Of a DNA stretch of 64,000 nt, positions 1 to 9,589 are shown piece after piece. Position 1 is the stretch's first letter; the number at the start of each line of letters is the position of its first letter. The position numbers and the translations under genes were made by a program. The notes under the pieces were generated by a model. The model was not told the origin of the DNA. It saw only the letters and a list, made by a program, of their open reading frames with translations, and searched no databases. The stretch is from Erythrobacter sp. WG (lineage in GTDB: Bacteria; Pseudomonadota; Alphaproteobacteria; Sphingomonadales; Sphingomonadaceae), in the NCBI RefSeq assembly GCF_026586795.1, contig NZ_JAPFGY010000010.1, forward strand, positions 39,217 through 103,216. The letters are read 5' to 3'.

Positions 1-1230
1 TTCACCAGCGAGCTGCGCGATGCGGCCTCCAAGACCGCCAAGATCGGCGACCGCCTGCGCGACGCGGTCGACAAGGGGGACCTGAGGCTTGCCTACCAGC
101 CGCTGGTCAATCCCGAGACCAACGAGGTCAAGTGCTTCGAGGCGCTGCTGCGCTGGCACGACGAGGAAGAGGGCAACATCAGCCCGGCCCACTTCATCCC
201 CATCGCCGAGAACGACGATCTCATCATCAAGCTGGGCGAGATGGCGCTGCGCCAGGCCTGCACCGATGCGATGGCCTGGCCCGAAACGGTCCGTGTCGCG
301 GTCAACGTCTCGGCCAAGCAGTTCGTGCGTCCCGGCTTCAAGAAGACGGTGGCAGGCGCGCTCGAAGCTTCGGGCCTGCCGCCGCAGCGGCTCGAGCTCG
401 AGATCACCGAGAGCGTGTTCGTGGGCGACCTCGAGAGCGTCGATGCGATCTTCCGCGATATGAAGAAACTCGGCGTGCGCCTCGCGCTCGACGATTTCGG
501 CACGGGCTATTCCTCGCTCGGCTATCTGAAGCACGGTCATTTCGACAAGATCAAGATCGACCAGAGCTTCGTGCGCGGCTGCACCGAGAACGGCGACATC
601 AACCCTGCGATCATCGCCGCGATCGTGGCCCTGGCCAAGGCGCTGGGGATGGAGACGGTCGCCGAAGGGGTCGAGGCGATGGACGAGCTCCAGCTGGTGC
701 GCGAACGCGGCGCCGACCTGGTGCAGGGCTACATTTTTTCCAAGCCCATGACCCAGGACGAGGTGATCGCGCGGTTCGAGGGCGAGAATGCCGAATTCAA
801 GCCGAGCGGACCGCCGCGCCACCGTTCCGAGCGTATCACCATCTTCCGCAAGGTCGGGTTGATCCACGAGGACCACTATTACGACGTGATCCTCAGGAAC
901 TTGTCCAAGACCGGCGCGCGCATCAATGGCCTTGCCGGGGTGCCGGTGGGCACCGACGTGGTGCTCGATCTGGGCCACGGGCAGCTGGTGGTGAGCAAGG
1001 TGGTCAACGCCACCGAGAACAGCCAGGGCCTCAAGTTCGAGACCAACCTCATTTCCGACGGTACCGGCGGGTTCATGACCCGGCACCGCATCTCGCCCTA
1101 TTCGCTCGCCGAGGCGGGCATCCCGCTGGCGGCGCTGGGCGCGGGCGCCTTCCCGCTCGCCAAGTGGCGCGAGGCGAACAAGAGCGTGCCCAAGTTCATC
1201 CAGCTGGAACTGAGCGCGCCGGGGCTTTAG
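1..1230 (+). CDS. EAL-domain c-di-GMP phosphodiesterase with C-terminal PilZ-like domain (5' end outside window)
   Basis: The frame is open from the first base, so the start and any upstream sensory or GGDEF domain lie outside; 409 residues are visible. The EAL signature EALLRW is at visible residues 47-52, the DDFGTGYSSL loop starts near residue 164, and KIKIDQSFV follows, all hallmarks of an EAL domain that can hydrolyse cyclic di-GMP to pGpG. After about residue 270 comes a PilZ-like region (RSERITIFRK, then LRNLSKTGARI, matching the N/DxSxxG pattern), a c-di-GMP-binding fold. An EAL-PilZ order suggests a phosphodiesterase that senses its own substrate. The acidic catalytic residues look intact, but activity is inferred. 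The gene converges on queF, with a parS site in between. Confidence 0.9.
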   Translation, partial: FTSELRDAASKTAKIGDRLRDAVDKGDLRLAYQPLVNPETNEVKCFEALLRWHDEEEGNISPAHFIPIAENDDLIIKLGEMALRQACTDAMAWPETVRVAVNVSAKQFVRPGFKKTVAGALEASGLPPQRLELEITESVFVGDLESVDAIFRDMKKLGVRLALDDFGTGYSSLGYLKHGHFDKIKIDQSFVRGCTENGDINPAIIAAIVALAKALGMETVAEGVEAMDELQLVRERGADLVQGYIFSKPMTQDEVIARFEGENAEFKPSGPPRHRSERITIFRKVGLIHEDHYYDVILRNLSKTGARINGLAGVPVGTDVVLDLGHGQLVVSKVVNATENSQGLKFETNLISDGTGGFMTRHRISPYSLAEAGIPLAALGAGAFPLAKWREANKSVPKFIQLELSAPGL

Positions 1231-1290
1231 GGCGGTTTTCCGACTTGGGGCGAGCCGGCGCTTGCCGGGGTGTCGCGCAGCCCTTCCCCC

Positions 1291-1334
1291 CCGCCAGACC
1301 CCCGCCAGCCCCCGGCCAGACCCCCTCCAGCCTG
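1291..1334. repeat. Array of four 11-bp direct repeats beside parS site 1
   Basis: Four consecutive 11-bp units (1291-1301, 1302-1312, 1313-1323, 1324-1334) follow the pattern CYGCCAGMCCC with a few changes. The array lies 33 bp from the parS site at 1368 and on the same side as the related array at the second parS. The 11-bp period keeps the units on one face of the helix, as expected of protein-binding iterons, but no binding protein is known to me. Confidence 0.7.
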
Positions 1335-1367
1335 CCGCAGATGGCCGCTTGCAGGGCATTGTGGCGG

Positions 1368-1383
1368 TGTTTCACGTGAAACA
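1368..1383. other. parS centromere site 1 (ParB binding)
   Basis: The 16-bp palindrome TGTTTCACGTGAAACA matches the general chromosomal parS consensus TGTTNCACGTGNAACA at every defined position. ParB (Spo0J) loads at such sites to form the origin segregation complex. It lies between the convergent EAL gene and queF. On the minus strand it reads ATG-TTT-CAC-GTG-AAA-CAC from the ATG at 1384, preceded by GGAGAGGCG. A second perfect copy is at 51946-51961. The match is direct; function and closeness to the origin are inferred. Confidence 0.92.
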
Positions 1384-1407
1384 TCGCCTCTCCGGCAACC
1401 GGCCGCT

Positions 1408-1875
1408 TCAGCCGCGACCGCGATAGGCTTGCACGCCCTGGTCGGGCAGCCACAAGTCCTCGGGCGGCTTGCCCGATTGCCAGAAGACGTCGATCGGGAT
1501 GCCCCCGCGCGGATACCAGTAGCCGCCGATCCTGAGCCACTTCGGCCGCATCTCCGCGTTGAGGCGGACCCCGATGCCGACCGTCACATCCTCGTGGAAC
1601 CCATTGTGATTCCTGAAGGAACCGAGGAACAGCTTGAGGCTCTTGCTCTCGACGATGGTGTCGCGGGGCACGTAGTCGATGACGAGGTGCGCGAAATCGG
1701 GCTGGCTGGTGACCGGGCACAGCGAGGTGAACTCGGGCGCCGCGAAGCGCACGAGGTAGGTGAGCCCGGGCCGCGGGTTGGGCACGTAGTCGAGCACCGC
1801 CGCCTCGGGCGAGGCGGGCAGCGGGGTGTCGCGCCCCAGGAACTGCGGCGTGTTGGAGGGGGGTGTGCTTTCCAT
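1408..1875 (-). CDS. queF: NADPH-dependent 7-cyano-7-deazaguanine reductase QueF
   Basis: A protein of 155 residues, the normal length for the short unimodular (YkvM-type) QueF, which reduces preQ0 to preQ1 in queuosine biosynthesis. The catalytic cysteine is C53 in [11 protein letters not shown] and the acid is D60, the same C-x6-D spacing as in the Bacillus enzyme. The NADPH/substrate motif [18 protein letters not shown] follows. I chose the ATG at 1875 because the longer reading (from 1917) adds only a low-complexity stretch. It is transcribed toward the parS site and stands alone, with no other queuosine gene next to it. The family assignment is secure. Confidence 0.95.
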   Translation of the reverse strand: MESTPPSNTPQFLGRDTPLPASPEAAVLDYVPNPRPGLTYLVRFAAPEFTSLCPVTSQPDFAHLVIDYVPRDTIVESKSLKLFLGSFRNHNGFHEDVTVGIGVRLNAEMRPKWLRIGGYWYPRGGIPIDVFWQSGKPPEDLWLPDQGVQAYRGRG

Positions 1876-2030
1876 GCCGCGCTGTTGCCCCGATCCAACC
1901 CGCCGCGCAAGCGCCAAGCTGGACGAGGTGCGGGGATGCCCCCTATGTGGGACAGCGCCGGTTCACCCCAGACCCGGCACAGCAGCGCCGCCCTGCCCGA
2001 CCGAGCCGACCCACCGAGCCAGATCACCGC

Positions 2031-3182
2031 ATGACCCTGCCCCCCGCCCGCCCCGCCCTTCGCCGTTGTCTCGCCGCCGCCGCCCTCCTCGCCGCCGTGC
2101 CGCTGGCGGCGCAGGAGAGCCCCGGAAGCTTCACCCTGCCGCCGCCGAGCCCCACGCCGACCCCGCCGCCCGCCGGCCCCGAGGACGAGCGCGCCGGCGT
2201 CACCATCCCCCCGCGCCCGATCCCGACCGCAACGCCCACGCCGCGCCCCGCCACGGCGCCGAGCCCGCTGCCGACCCTCGCGCCCGAGCCGGTCCCCACC
2301 ATCGCACAGCCCGCCCCCGTGCGCTCTGCACCAACCGCTGCGCCGTCTCCCACGACCTCGCTTCCCGGCCCGGTGGCAACGGGGAGCAGCTCGGCCGCGA
2401 CGGCGACAGCGGCGCCGCAGCCTGCGGTGGATGGCAACCAAGACACGGTCTTTCCGCCCCCCGCACCGCCGACGCTACCCGGCACATCGCCCCAAGCCCT
2501 GCCCGACTTCGCCGCTCCTGCCGAGACCGCGGATGCGCCTGCCACCCTGCCCGAGTGGTGGCCGCTGGCGGCGGCGGGGCTCGGCGGGCTGGCGCTGCTC
2601 GGCGGCGGCGCGCTCCTGTGGCGGCGCCGCAGGCCCCGGGTGCTGCGCCTCGCCGCGCCCTCGGCCATCGACCCGGCAGGTGCGGAGGCGCAGCCCGATC
2701 TCACCCGCCTTGACCTCGCGCTCGAGATTACCGGGGCGACCCGCAGCCTGATGCGCTTCACGATCGGCTATCGGCTGACCGTCGCGAACCGTTCGGGCCG
2801 GGCGGTGCAGGACCTCAAGATCGCGGTGCAGCTCGCCTGCGCGCGCGCGGCGGGGGGCAGCGGCCCCTCGGCGGGGGCGGCGCAGGGGCTGAGCGACATC
2901 GCGCGGGTCGGCCCGCACCAGGCGCAGGGCGTCACCGGCGAGATTCAGCTCCCCCTGTCCGCGATCGCTCCGCTGCGGCAGGGCAGCACGCCGCTGTTCA
3001 TCCCGCTGGTCCACGTCACGATCGAGGGCGCCGGCCAGCCCGCGCTGACCCGCACCTTCGTCGTCGGGCCGCGCAGCGCGAGCGGGCGGGTGCATCCGAT
3101 CACGCTCGACCAGCCGCCCGGCAGCATTGCCGGGCTTGTCGCACAGCCCGTCGCGCCGCCGCCCGCCTCCGCCGCAGCCTGA
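2031..3182 (+). CDS. Proline-rich secreted, membrane-anchored protein of unknown function
   Basis: 383 residues. The N-terminus is a signal peptide (RRCLAAAALLAAVPLAAQ). It is followed by about 150 residues very rich in Pro, Ala and Thr, then one strong transmembrane segment (WWPLAAAGLGGLALLGGG) closed by RRRRPR, and a C-terminal domain of about 170 residues with alternating hydrophobic beta-type segments. The topology suggests a long periplasmic linker and a C-terminal domain on the other side of the membrane. I do not recognise a named family. It starts about 155 bp after the divergent queF start and is followed 49 bp later by the sulfurtransferase gene on the same strand. Function unknown. 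Confidence 0.75.
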   Translation: MTLPPARPALRRCLAAAALLAAVPLAAQESPGSFTLPPPSPTPTPPPAGPEDERAGVTIPPRPIPTATPTPRPATAPSPLPTLAPEPVPTIAQPAPVRSAPTAAPSPTTSLPGPVATGSSSAATATAAPQPAVDGNQDTVFPPPAPPTLPGTSPQALPDFAAPAETADAPATLPEWWPLAAAGLGGLALLGGGALLWRRRRPRVLRLAAPSAIDPAGAEAQPDLTRLDLALEITGATRSLMRFTIGYRLTVANRSGRAVQDLKIAVQLACARAAGGSGPSAGAAQGLSDIARVGPHQAQGVTGEIQLPLSAIAPLRQGSTPLFIPLVHVTIEGAGQPALTRTFVVGPRSASGRVHPITLDQPPGSIAGLVAQPVAPPPASAAA

Positions 3183-3231
3183 GCGCCGGCGCGCTTTGCA
3201 CCGGGCGCACTTGCACGCTAGGCTCGCGGCC

Positions 3232-4104
3232 ATGACCACGCTCCCCGCCCCGCTCGTGACCTCCGACTGGCTCGCCGAACACCTCGCCGACCCGCACATC
3301 GCGGTGCTCGATGCCTCGCTTCACCTCCCTGCCGCGGCGCGCGACGCGGGCGAGGAGTTCGCCGTCGGGCACATCCCGGGCGCACGGTTCCTCGACCTTG
3401 CGAGCCTTGTCGACCGCAACTCCCCGGTGCCCGCCGCCCTGCCCCGCCCGGAGCAGCTCGCCGAGCGGCTGGCGAGCCTCGGCGTGGCGCCCGGCGACGG
3501 CATCGTCCTCTATGACGACAGCGCGATCCGCACCGCCGCTCGCGGGTGGTTCATGCTGACGTCGAGCGGCTGGTCCAACGTCGCGATCCTCGACGGTGGC
3601 CTCGGCAAGTGGCGCGAGGAAGGCCGCGCGCTGGAGAGCGGCGGGGCCGAGGTCGCTCCGGCATCCCCCGCCAACCTCTCCGCCCCCGAGCGGGTGCGCA
3701 CCAAGGCCGATATGCTCGCCAATATCGACAGCCGCGCCGAACAGGTGCTCGACGCGCGCGGCGCCGACCGGGTCTATGGGACGGGCGTCGACCCGGTCCA
3801 TGGCGTGCCCAACGGGCGCATCCCCGGCGCGCGCAACCTGCCTTACACCGCGCTGTTCGAGGCGGACGGGACCTACAAGAGCCCCGACGCCTTGCGTGCG
3901 GCCTTCGCGGAGGCCGGGATCGACCTTGCCCGGCCCGTCACCACCACCTGCGGCAGCGGCGTCACCGCCAGCGTGCTGCTGTTCGCCATGCACCTCCTTG
4001 GCAAGCAGGATACCGCACTCTACGACGGGAGCTGGAGCGAATGGGGCGCGGACCCCGCCACGCCCAAGGCCCAAGGCCCCGATCCGGAGCGCCCCGAGGC
4101 ATGA
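3232..4104 (+). CDS. sseA: 3-mercaptopyruvate sulfurtransferase (tandem rhodanese)
   Basis: 290 residues, the usual length for the two-domain rhodanese family. The N-terminal domain is catalytically silent; the C-terminal domain carries the loop TTCGSGVTAS with the persulfide cysteine at C240. CGSGVT is the loop of 3-mercaptopyruvate sulfurtransferases, as opposed to CRKGVT in thiosulfate rhodaneses, so the likely reaction moves sulfur from 3-mercaptopyruvate to a thiol acceptor. I chose the ATG at 3232, since upstream in-frame sequence is arginine/proline-rich. Its stop overlaps the next start (ATGA, 4101-4104), so it is translationally coupled to metC and opens the sulfur-metabolism operon. 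Confidence 0.9.
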   Translation: MTTLPAPLVTSDWLAEHLADPHIAVLDASLHLPAAARDAGEEFAVGHIPGARFLDLASLVDRNSPVPAALPRPEQLAERLASLGVAPGDGIVLYDDSAIRTAARGWFMLTSSGWSNVAILDGGLGKWREEGRALESGGAEVAPASPANLSAPERVRTKADMLANIDSRAEQVLDARGADRVYGTGVDPVHGVPNGRIPGARNLPYTALFEADGTYKSPDALRAAFAEAGIDLARPVTTTCGSGVTASVLLFAMHLLGKQDTALYDGSWSEWGADPATPKAQGPDPERPEA

Positions 4105-5291
4105 GCGACGGCGGCGATCACAAGGACCTGCGGCCCGCCACCCGCCTCGTCCACGGCGGCCGCCGCAAGGAGTGGACCGGCCCGGTGGTCAACCCGCCGG
4201 TGTGGCGCGCCTCGACCCATCTCTACGCCAGCGACGCCGAGCGGCAGGCGGCGGGCGGCAACAATGCCGACGGGCAGTTCTTCTACGGTCGTCGCGGCGC
4301 ACCGACCCAGTGGGCGCTCGCCGAGGCGCTGACGCAGATCGAGCCGGGCGCGCACGGCACGGTGCTCTACCCGAGCGGGGTGGCGGCGATCGCCGGCGCG
4401 ATGCTCGCCGTCCTTGCGCCGGGCGACCGGCTGCTGATGAGCGACAACGCCTATGACCCCACCCGCAGCATGGCGACGGGTCTGCTGGCGCGGCTGGGCG
4501 TGACGACCGAATTCTTCGACCCGCGCGACATCGCGGCCTACCGCGCCCTGTTCGCCGCGCCGGTCAAGGCGGTGTGGCTCGAGAGCCCCGGAAGCCTCAC
4601 CTTCGAGGTCTGCGACATCCCCGCGCTCGCCGGTATCGCCCGCGAGCACGGGGCCGTCACCCTGCTCGACAACACCTGGGCGAGCCCGCTCGGCTTTTCG
4701 GGGCTGACCCACGGCTGCGACATCGTGATGATGAGCCTCTCCAAGCACGTCGGCGGGCATTCCGACCTGATGATGGGCTCGGCGAGCGCGGGCAAGCGCT
4801 GGTACACGGCGCTGCGCCGCGTCAGCCACGAGCTGGGTCAAGTGGTCTCGCCCGACGACGCGGCCTTGGCGGCGCGGGGCCTGAGGACGATGGGCGTGCG
4901 GCTCGCGGCGCAGACCGCCTCGGCGCTGAAGGTGGCCGAATGGCTGGAAGCGCAGCCGCAGGTCTCGCAAGTGCTCTGCCCGCTCCTCCCCTCGCATCCC
5001 GGCCATGGCCTGTGGAAGCGCGACTTCGCCGGCGGGTGCGGGCTCTTCGCCTTCGTGCTGGCGAGCGAGGACCCGGCCGCCTCGGCGCGGGTCTCCGATG
5101 CGCTCGCGCTGTTCGGCAACGGCTATTCGTGGGGCGGGTTCGAGAGCCTTGCACTGCCGATTGCTCCGAAGTCCTACCGCTCGGTCATGCCCTGCCCGAC
5201 TGGCGGGCGCCCCGCCCTGCGCCTGTCGATCGGCCTCGAGGACCCCGAGGACTTGATCGCCGATCTGGCGCAGGCGCTGGCGCGCGCGTGA
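4101..5291 (+). CDS. metC: Cystathionine beta-lyase (PLP-dependent)
   Basis: 396 residues of the Cys/Met metabolism PLP enzyme family. The lysine binding pyridoxal phosphate is K215 in SLSKHVGGHSDLMMG; YGRRGAPTQWALAEAL near the N-terminus and LLDNTWASPLGF (cofactor-binding Asp) are also present. The SKHVGGHSD context favours cystathionine beta-lyase (cystathionine to homocysteine, pyruvate and ammonia) over gamma-synthase. It overlaps sseA by 4 bases and shares one base with mscS downstream (TGATG), so all three are probably co-translated. Substrate preference within this family cannot be proved from sequence alone. Confidence 0.9.
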   Translation: MSDGGDHKDLRPATRLVHGGRRKEWTGPVVNPPVWRASTHLYASDAERQAAGGNNADGQFFYGRRGAPTQWALAEALTQIEPGAHGTVLYPSGVAAIAGAMLAVLAPGDRLLMSDNAYDPTRSMATGLLARLGVTTEFFDPRDIAAYRALFAAPVKAVWLESPGSLTFEVCDIPALAGIAREHGAVTLLDNTWASPLGFSGLTHGCDIVMMSLSKHVGGHSDLMMGSASAGKRWYTALRRVSHELGQVVSPDDAALAARGLRTMGVRLAAQTASALKVAEWLEAQPQVSQVLCPLLPSHPGHGLWKRDFAGGCGLFAFVLASEDPAASARVSDALALFGNGYSWGGFESLALPIAPKSYRSVMPCPTGGRPALRLSIGLEDPEDLIADLAQALARA

Positions 5292-6292
5292 TGGCTGCCG
5301 CTCGGCCAACGCCGCGCGCCAGCGAGGCAGTCGGCGGCGCGGATATCCTGCGCGAGGATCTCGCCGAACGCTCGCAGACCGTCGGCGGCATCGTCAACCG
5401 GCTGGACAGTTTCGCGCTCGAAATCGGCACATTTCGGGTGTCGGCATTCGACGTGCTGTTCGCGGTCGGTGCGGTCTTGCTGGTGGTGGTGATCGCATGG
5501 TTCGCCACCCGCTTCACCCGTTCCGCCCTGCGCCGCGCCACCCGGCTCGACGGAACCCAGGCGGCGCTCGCCGAGAAGATCGCGACCATCGTCATCTGGG
5601 TCATGGCCTTTCTCGTCGGCGTGGACCTGCTCGGTGTCGATCTGACCGCACTCACGGTGTTCTCGGGCGCCTTCGGCCTGGCCATCGGCTTCGGCCTGCA
5701 AAAGACCTTCGGCAATCTCATCTCGGGCATCATCCTCCTGATGGACAAGTCGATCAAGCCGGGGGACGTGATCGCGGTCAACGATCAGACCGGGCAGCAG
5801 ACCTTCGGCCAGATCCGCAAGATCGGCATCCGCGCAGTCTCGGTCACCACCCGGGACGAGCGGGAATATCTGATCCCCAACGAGAACCTGATGATCAACC
5901 AGGTCGAGAACTGGTCCTATTCCTCGCGCAATGTGCGGGTGCAGGTGCCGGTGGGGGTGAGTTATGACGCGGACATGGCGCTCGCCGAGACGCTGATGCT
6001 CGACGCCGCACGCAAGGCCCGCCGGGTGCTGCTCCAGCCTGCCCCTTCTGTGTGGTGGAACGGGTTCGGCGACAATGCGGTCAACTTCACGATCCATTGC
6101 TGGATCAACGATCCCGAAGAAGGCGTCGGCAACGTGAAGAGCGATGTGCTCAAGCACTTGTGGGCGCTGTTCAAGGAGCACGGGGTCGGCCTGCCCTACC
6201 CGCAGCGCGACATTCATCTCAAGGATGGTGCGGCGGTGGAGCGGCTGCTCGCGGCGCTGGAGACGAGGAAGTCCCCGGACCCTCGGCAATAG
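5291..6292 (+). CDS. MscS-family mechanosensitive ion channel
   Basis: 333 residues. A hydrophobic helix (residues about 45-68) is followed by a second, then the pore-lining third helix with the Gly/Ala pattern AFGLAIGFGLQKTFGNLISG, the core of MscS channels. The cytoplasmic beta domain begins at IKPGDVIAV and includes NENLMINQVENWS. It would open under membrane tension to release solutes during hypo-osmotic shock. It shares one base with metC and is followed by cobA after 66 bp. Its place within a sulfur operon is unusual, but such small channels often ride in unrelated operons. Confidence 0.9.
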   Translation: MAAARPTPRASEAVGGADILREDLAERSQTVGGIVNRLDSFALEIGTFRVSAFDVLFAVGAVLLVVVIAWFATRFTRSALRRATRLDGTQAALAEKIATIVIWVMAFLVGVDLLGVDLTALTVFSGAFGLAIGFGLQKTFGNLISGIILLMDKSIKPGDVIAVNDQTGQQTFGQIRKIGIRAVSVTTRDEREYLIPNENLMINQVENWSYSSRNVRVQVPVGVSYDADMALAETLMLDAARKARRVLLQPAPSVWWNGFGDNAVNFTIHCWINDPEEGVGNVKSDVLKHLWALFKEHGVGLPYPQRDIHLKDGAAVERLLAALETRKSPDPRQ

Positions 6293-6358
6293 CTGCGCTT
6301 CGCGCGCGGCAATCCATTCTCGCTGGCCTGCACGGCCGTGACGGCCCAATTGGGCGCC

Positions 6359-7186
6359 ATGCGAAAGACCGGCACCATCTATCTCGTCGGCGCGGGGCCG
6401 GGTCCGGTGGACCTCCTCACCCTGCGTGCCGCTCGCCTCATTTCCGAGGCGCGGGTGATCGTCCATGACGGGCTGATCGGGCCGGACATCCTCGGCCTCG
6501 CCCGCTCGGACGCCCGCCTGATCTCGGTCGCCAAGAGCCGCGCGCGCCACACCATGCCGCAGGCAGACATCAACGCGCTCCTGATCCGCGAGGCATTGCA
6601 AGGCCATGATGTCCTGCGCCTCAAGGGCGGCGATCCCTTCATCTTCGGACGCGGCGGCGAGGAAGCCGAGGCGGCGCGCGCTGCCGGCGTCCCCGTCGAG
6701 GTGGTCCCCGGCATCAGCGCAGCGCAGGGCGCGGGCGCGGCGGCGCAGATCGCGCTCACCCACCGCGAGGCTTCGAGCATCGTCTCGTTCGTGGCCGGCC
6801 AGTGCAAGGGCCTTGCCGAGCAGGACTGGTCGGGCCTTGCGGGCAAGGGTCGCACCCTGGTGATCTACATGGGCGTCTCGACCGCGGGCAGAATCGCCGA
6901 GAAGCTGATGGCCGACGGCCTCGCCCCCGAGATGCCGGTCGCGGTGATCGAGAACGCCGCGCGCCCCGAGATGCGGGTGCTGCGCGGGCTGCTCGCGGGG
7001 CTGCCGGAGCTGGTCGAGGCCAACGGCGTCAAGAGCCCCGCCCTCATCGTCATCGGCGACGTCACCGCGCGCCTGTCCGACCAAAGCCGTCGTCCCAGCG
7101 CAAGCTGGGACCTGGAGCGGCAAACGCAGTTCATTGAGGCCCTAGGCCCCAGCTTGCGCTGGGGTGACGGAGAGCAGGAAGCATGA
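6359..7186 (+). CDS. cobA: Uroporphyrinogen-III C-methyltransferase, C-terminus formed by a palindromic repeat
   Basis: 275 residues. SAM-dependent methyltransferase that converts uroporphyrinogen III to precorrin-2, the first step toward siroheme and B12. The glycine-rich start YLVGAGPGPVDLLTLRA, VHDGL, and LKGGDPFIFGRGGEE are the standard SUMT motifs. No oxidase/chelatase domain is fused, so another protein must finish siroheme. The core ends near residue 242 (VIGDVTARLSDQ); the last ~30 residues are encoded by a family B palindromic repeat (7088-7171) and are probably dispensable. An ATG at 6338 is also in frame. Siroheme is needed by CysI downstream, which explains the position. The stop overlaps the next start (ATGA). 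Confidence 0.92.
   Translation: MRKTGTIYLVGAGPGPVDLLTLRAARLISEARVIVHDGLIGPDILGLARSDARLISVAKSRARHTMPQADINALLIREALQGHDVLRLKGGDPFIFGRGGEEAEAARAAGVPVEVVPGISAAQGAGAAAQIALTHREASSIVSFVAGQCKGLAEQDWSGLAGKGRTLVIYMGVSTAGRIAEKLMADGLAPEMPVAVIENAARPEMRVLRGLLAGLPELVEANGVKSPALIVIGDVTARLSDQSRRPSASWDLERQTQFIEALGPSLRWGDGEQEA
7088..7171 (+). repeat. Family B palindromic repeat, copy 1 (inside the 3' end of cobA)
   Basis: An ~84-bp element with two internal palindromes (CCCAGCGCAAGCTGGG at the left, CCCAGCTTGCGCTGGGG at the right) that also pair with each other. Its outer ends are near-inverted (CCGTC...GACGG). The reverse complement of 47031-47116 aligns along its whole length, including the shared GGCCCTAGGCCCCAGCT. 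Here it is transcribed as the final codons of cobA. Confidence 0.85.
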
Positions 7187-7482
7187 AAATCCTCACCGGC
7201 AACGACCTGCGCAGCGGCGCCGTCACCTGGTGGAACGGCTCCGGCTGGTCGCTGTTCGTCGACGATGCCGTGGACGTGGGCAAGGACGCGGAAGAAATCC
7301 TCGCCCGCGAGGAAGCTGCGCGCCGGGTCAACGTGCCCTACGTGATCGAGGCGAGCATCGACGCCGCCGGCCACGTGCGCCCCGCCCACATCAAGGACCG
7401 CGTGCGCGCGCTGGGCCCCACGGTGCGCCGCGATCTCGCCGTGCCGACCGCGCAGAAGACCGGCTGGGACTGGGTGATCTGA
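7183..7482 (+). CDS. DUF2849-family protein in the sulfite-reduction operon
   Basis: 99 residues, short and hydrophilic, with the conserved opening KILTGNDLRSGAVTWW and central AEEILAREEAARRVNVPYVIEA. It matches my memory of DUF2849, a small family that travels with nitrite/sulfite reductase and siroheme genes in alphaproteobacteria. No catalytic motif or metal site is evident. Its ATG overlaps the cobA stop and its stop overlaps the following start, so it is locked into the operon between siroheme synthesis and sulfite reductase. A role in sulfite reductase assembly or electron delivery is a guess from context. Confidence 0.8.
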   Translation: MKILTGNDLRSGAVTWWNGSGWSLFVDDAVDVGKDAEEILAREEAARRVNVPYVIEASIDAAGHVRPAHIKDRVRALGPTVRRDLAVPTAQKTGWDWVI

Positions 7483-7921
7483 TGCGCCTGCCTGCCGCCA
7501 CGCTGGCCTCGGCCGTCGCCTTCGCCGCCGCGCCTTCCGCTGCCGAAACCGCGCCCGCTCCGGCACAGGCGCGCACCACGATGGTGGTCGAATGGACGCG
7601 CCTCAAGGCCCTCCCCGGCGAGCGCGCCAACCTCACCGCCTTCATCCACCTCAACTGGTTTGCGATGGACGCCAAGGCCGTGGAGCAGGGCCTGTTCACC
7701 TCCTACCGCCTGATCGCCAACCCCGCCCCCGATGGCGAGTGGGACCTGCTGGTCGAGGTCGGCTACCCCACGCCTGCCGGTTACGACGATCCCGCCACCC
7801 GCGCCGCCTTCGAGGCGATCCGCGCCGCGCACAAGACCGTGCCGGTCGAGGGCAAGACCCTGCGCGAACTCGGCAACATCCTCGGCACCGAACGCCTCCC
7901 CGTCCTGACTGGAACCCGCTG

Positions 7922-7922
<1 letters not shown>
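7482..7922 (+). CDS. Small secreted protein of unknown function
   Basis: 146 residues. The first 22 residues (MRLPAATLASAVAFAAAPSAAE) look like a Sec signal peptide, so the mature protein of about 120 residues is probably periplasmic. The mature part has VVEWTRLKALPGERANLTAF and a tyrosine/proline-rich middle, with no cysteine pair or known enzyme motif. The size and pattern resemble a single ferredoxin-like alpha/beta fold, but I cannot name a family. Start and stop both overlap neighbours (TGATG at each side), placing it inside the sulfur operon just before cysI. Confidence 0.7.

Positions 7923-9581
<1,659 letters not shown>

Positions 9582-9589
<8 letters not shown>

Noticed and set aside
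5174..7123. A 649-codon minus-strand frame across metC, mscS and cobA
   Set aside because: It covers three well-supported plus-strand genes, has no ribosome site or domain, and follows from high GC at third positions.
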